A DNA stretch of 5,658 bases from positions 1-5,658 of the forward strand of contig JALUSH010000049.1 of the NCBI GenBank assembly GCA_027016675.1, given 5' to 3'. This DNA comes from Thermodesulfovibrio sp. GTDB lineage: Bacteria > Nitrospirota > Thermodesulfovibrionia > Thermodesulfovibrionales > JdFR-85. Position 1 is the first letter of the stretch, and each line of letters begins with the position of its first letter. A model generated the notes under the pieces. That model had not been told where the DNA came from, made no database searches, and was given only the letters and a program-made list of their open reading frames with translations. This document shows positions 5,645 through 5,658 of the stretch, in pieces. The position numbers and the translations under genes are program-made.

Positions 5645-5658
5645 AAGAGGTGGTTCAT

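Overview
The window is bacterial, moderately AT-rich and densely packed on the + strand. Protein style (the TrpE/TrpG/TrpD sequences, many AGG/AGA and ATA codons, an oxidoreductase with the 'HIERYNPAV' signature that I recall from lipid A loci of Nitrospirota and deltaproteobacterial groups) suggests a Gram-negative anaerobe of the Nitrospirota or Desulfobacterota type. That assignment is an inference; no rRNA is present to fix it.

Layout. Positions 1-102 hold an open frame that may be the tail of an upstream gene running 11 nt into trpE. Positions 92-3166 are trpE, trpG and trpD, translationally coupled (1-nt and 8-nt overlaps); they make anthranilate from chorismate and glutamine and then attach the phosphoribosyl group. 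trpC, trpF, trpB and trpA do not follow. Four bases after trpD comes a Gfo/Idh/MocA oxidoreductase (3171-4097). After a 104-bp gap with an extended -10 promoter comes a DegT/DnrJ-type PLP sugar aminotransferase (4202-5296). The oxidoreductase and aminotransferase together are the enzyme pair that turns a sugar-nucleotide hydroxyl into an amine. The best guess is a GnnA/GnnB-like pair making UDP-GlcNAc3N for lipid A, with WbpB/WbpE-type O-antigen chemistry as the alternative.

Positions 5297-5658 contain no gene but are the most unusual part. A good sigma-70-type promoter (TTGACA, 17-bp spacer, TGC-TACTCT) fires directly into a strongly structured RNA, about 150 nt at 5359-5508. It has a closing stem AGGTGGG/CCCACCT, a long interrupted hairpin (5379-5451) and an abutting second hairpin (5452-5486). 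The two apical loops are complementary over 6 Watson-Crick pairs plus one G-U (a kissing loop). Further hairpins and a perfect 9-nt long-range complementarity link it to the next 140 nt, which end in a strong ribosome binding site AGGAGGTG just before the window edge. I match it to no known riboswitch or ncRNA family. It is either a large unassigned riboswitch-like leader of the next gene or a free-standing ncRNA.
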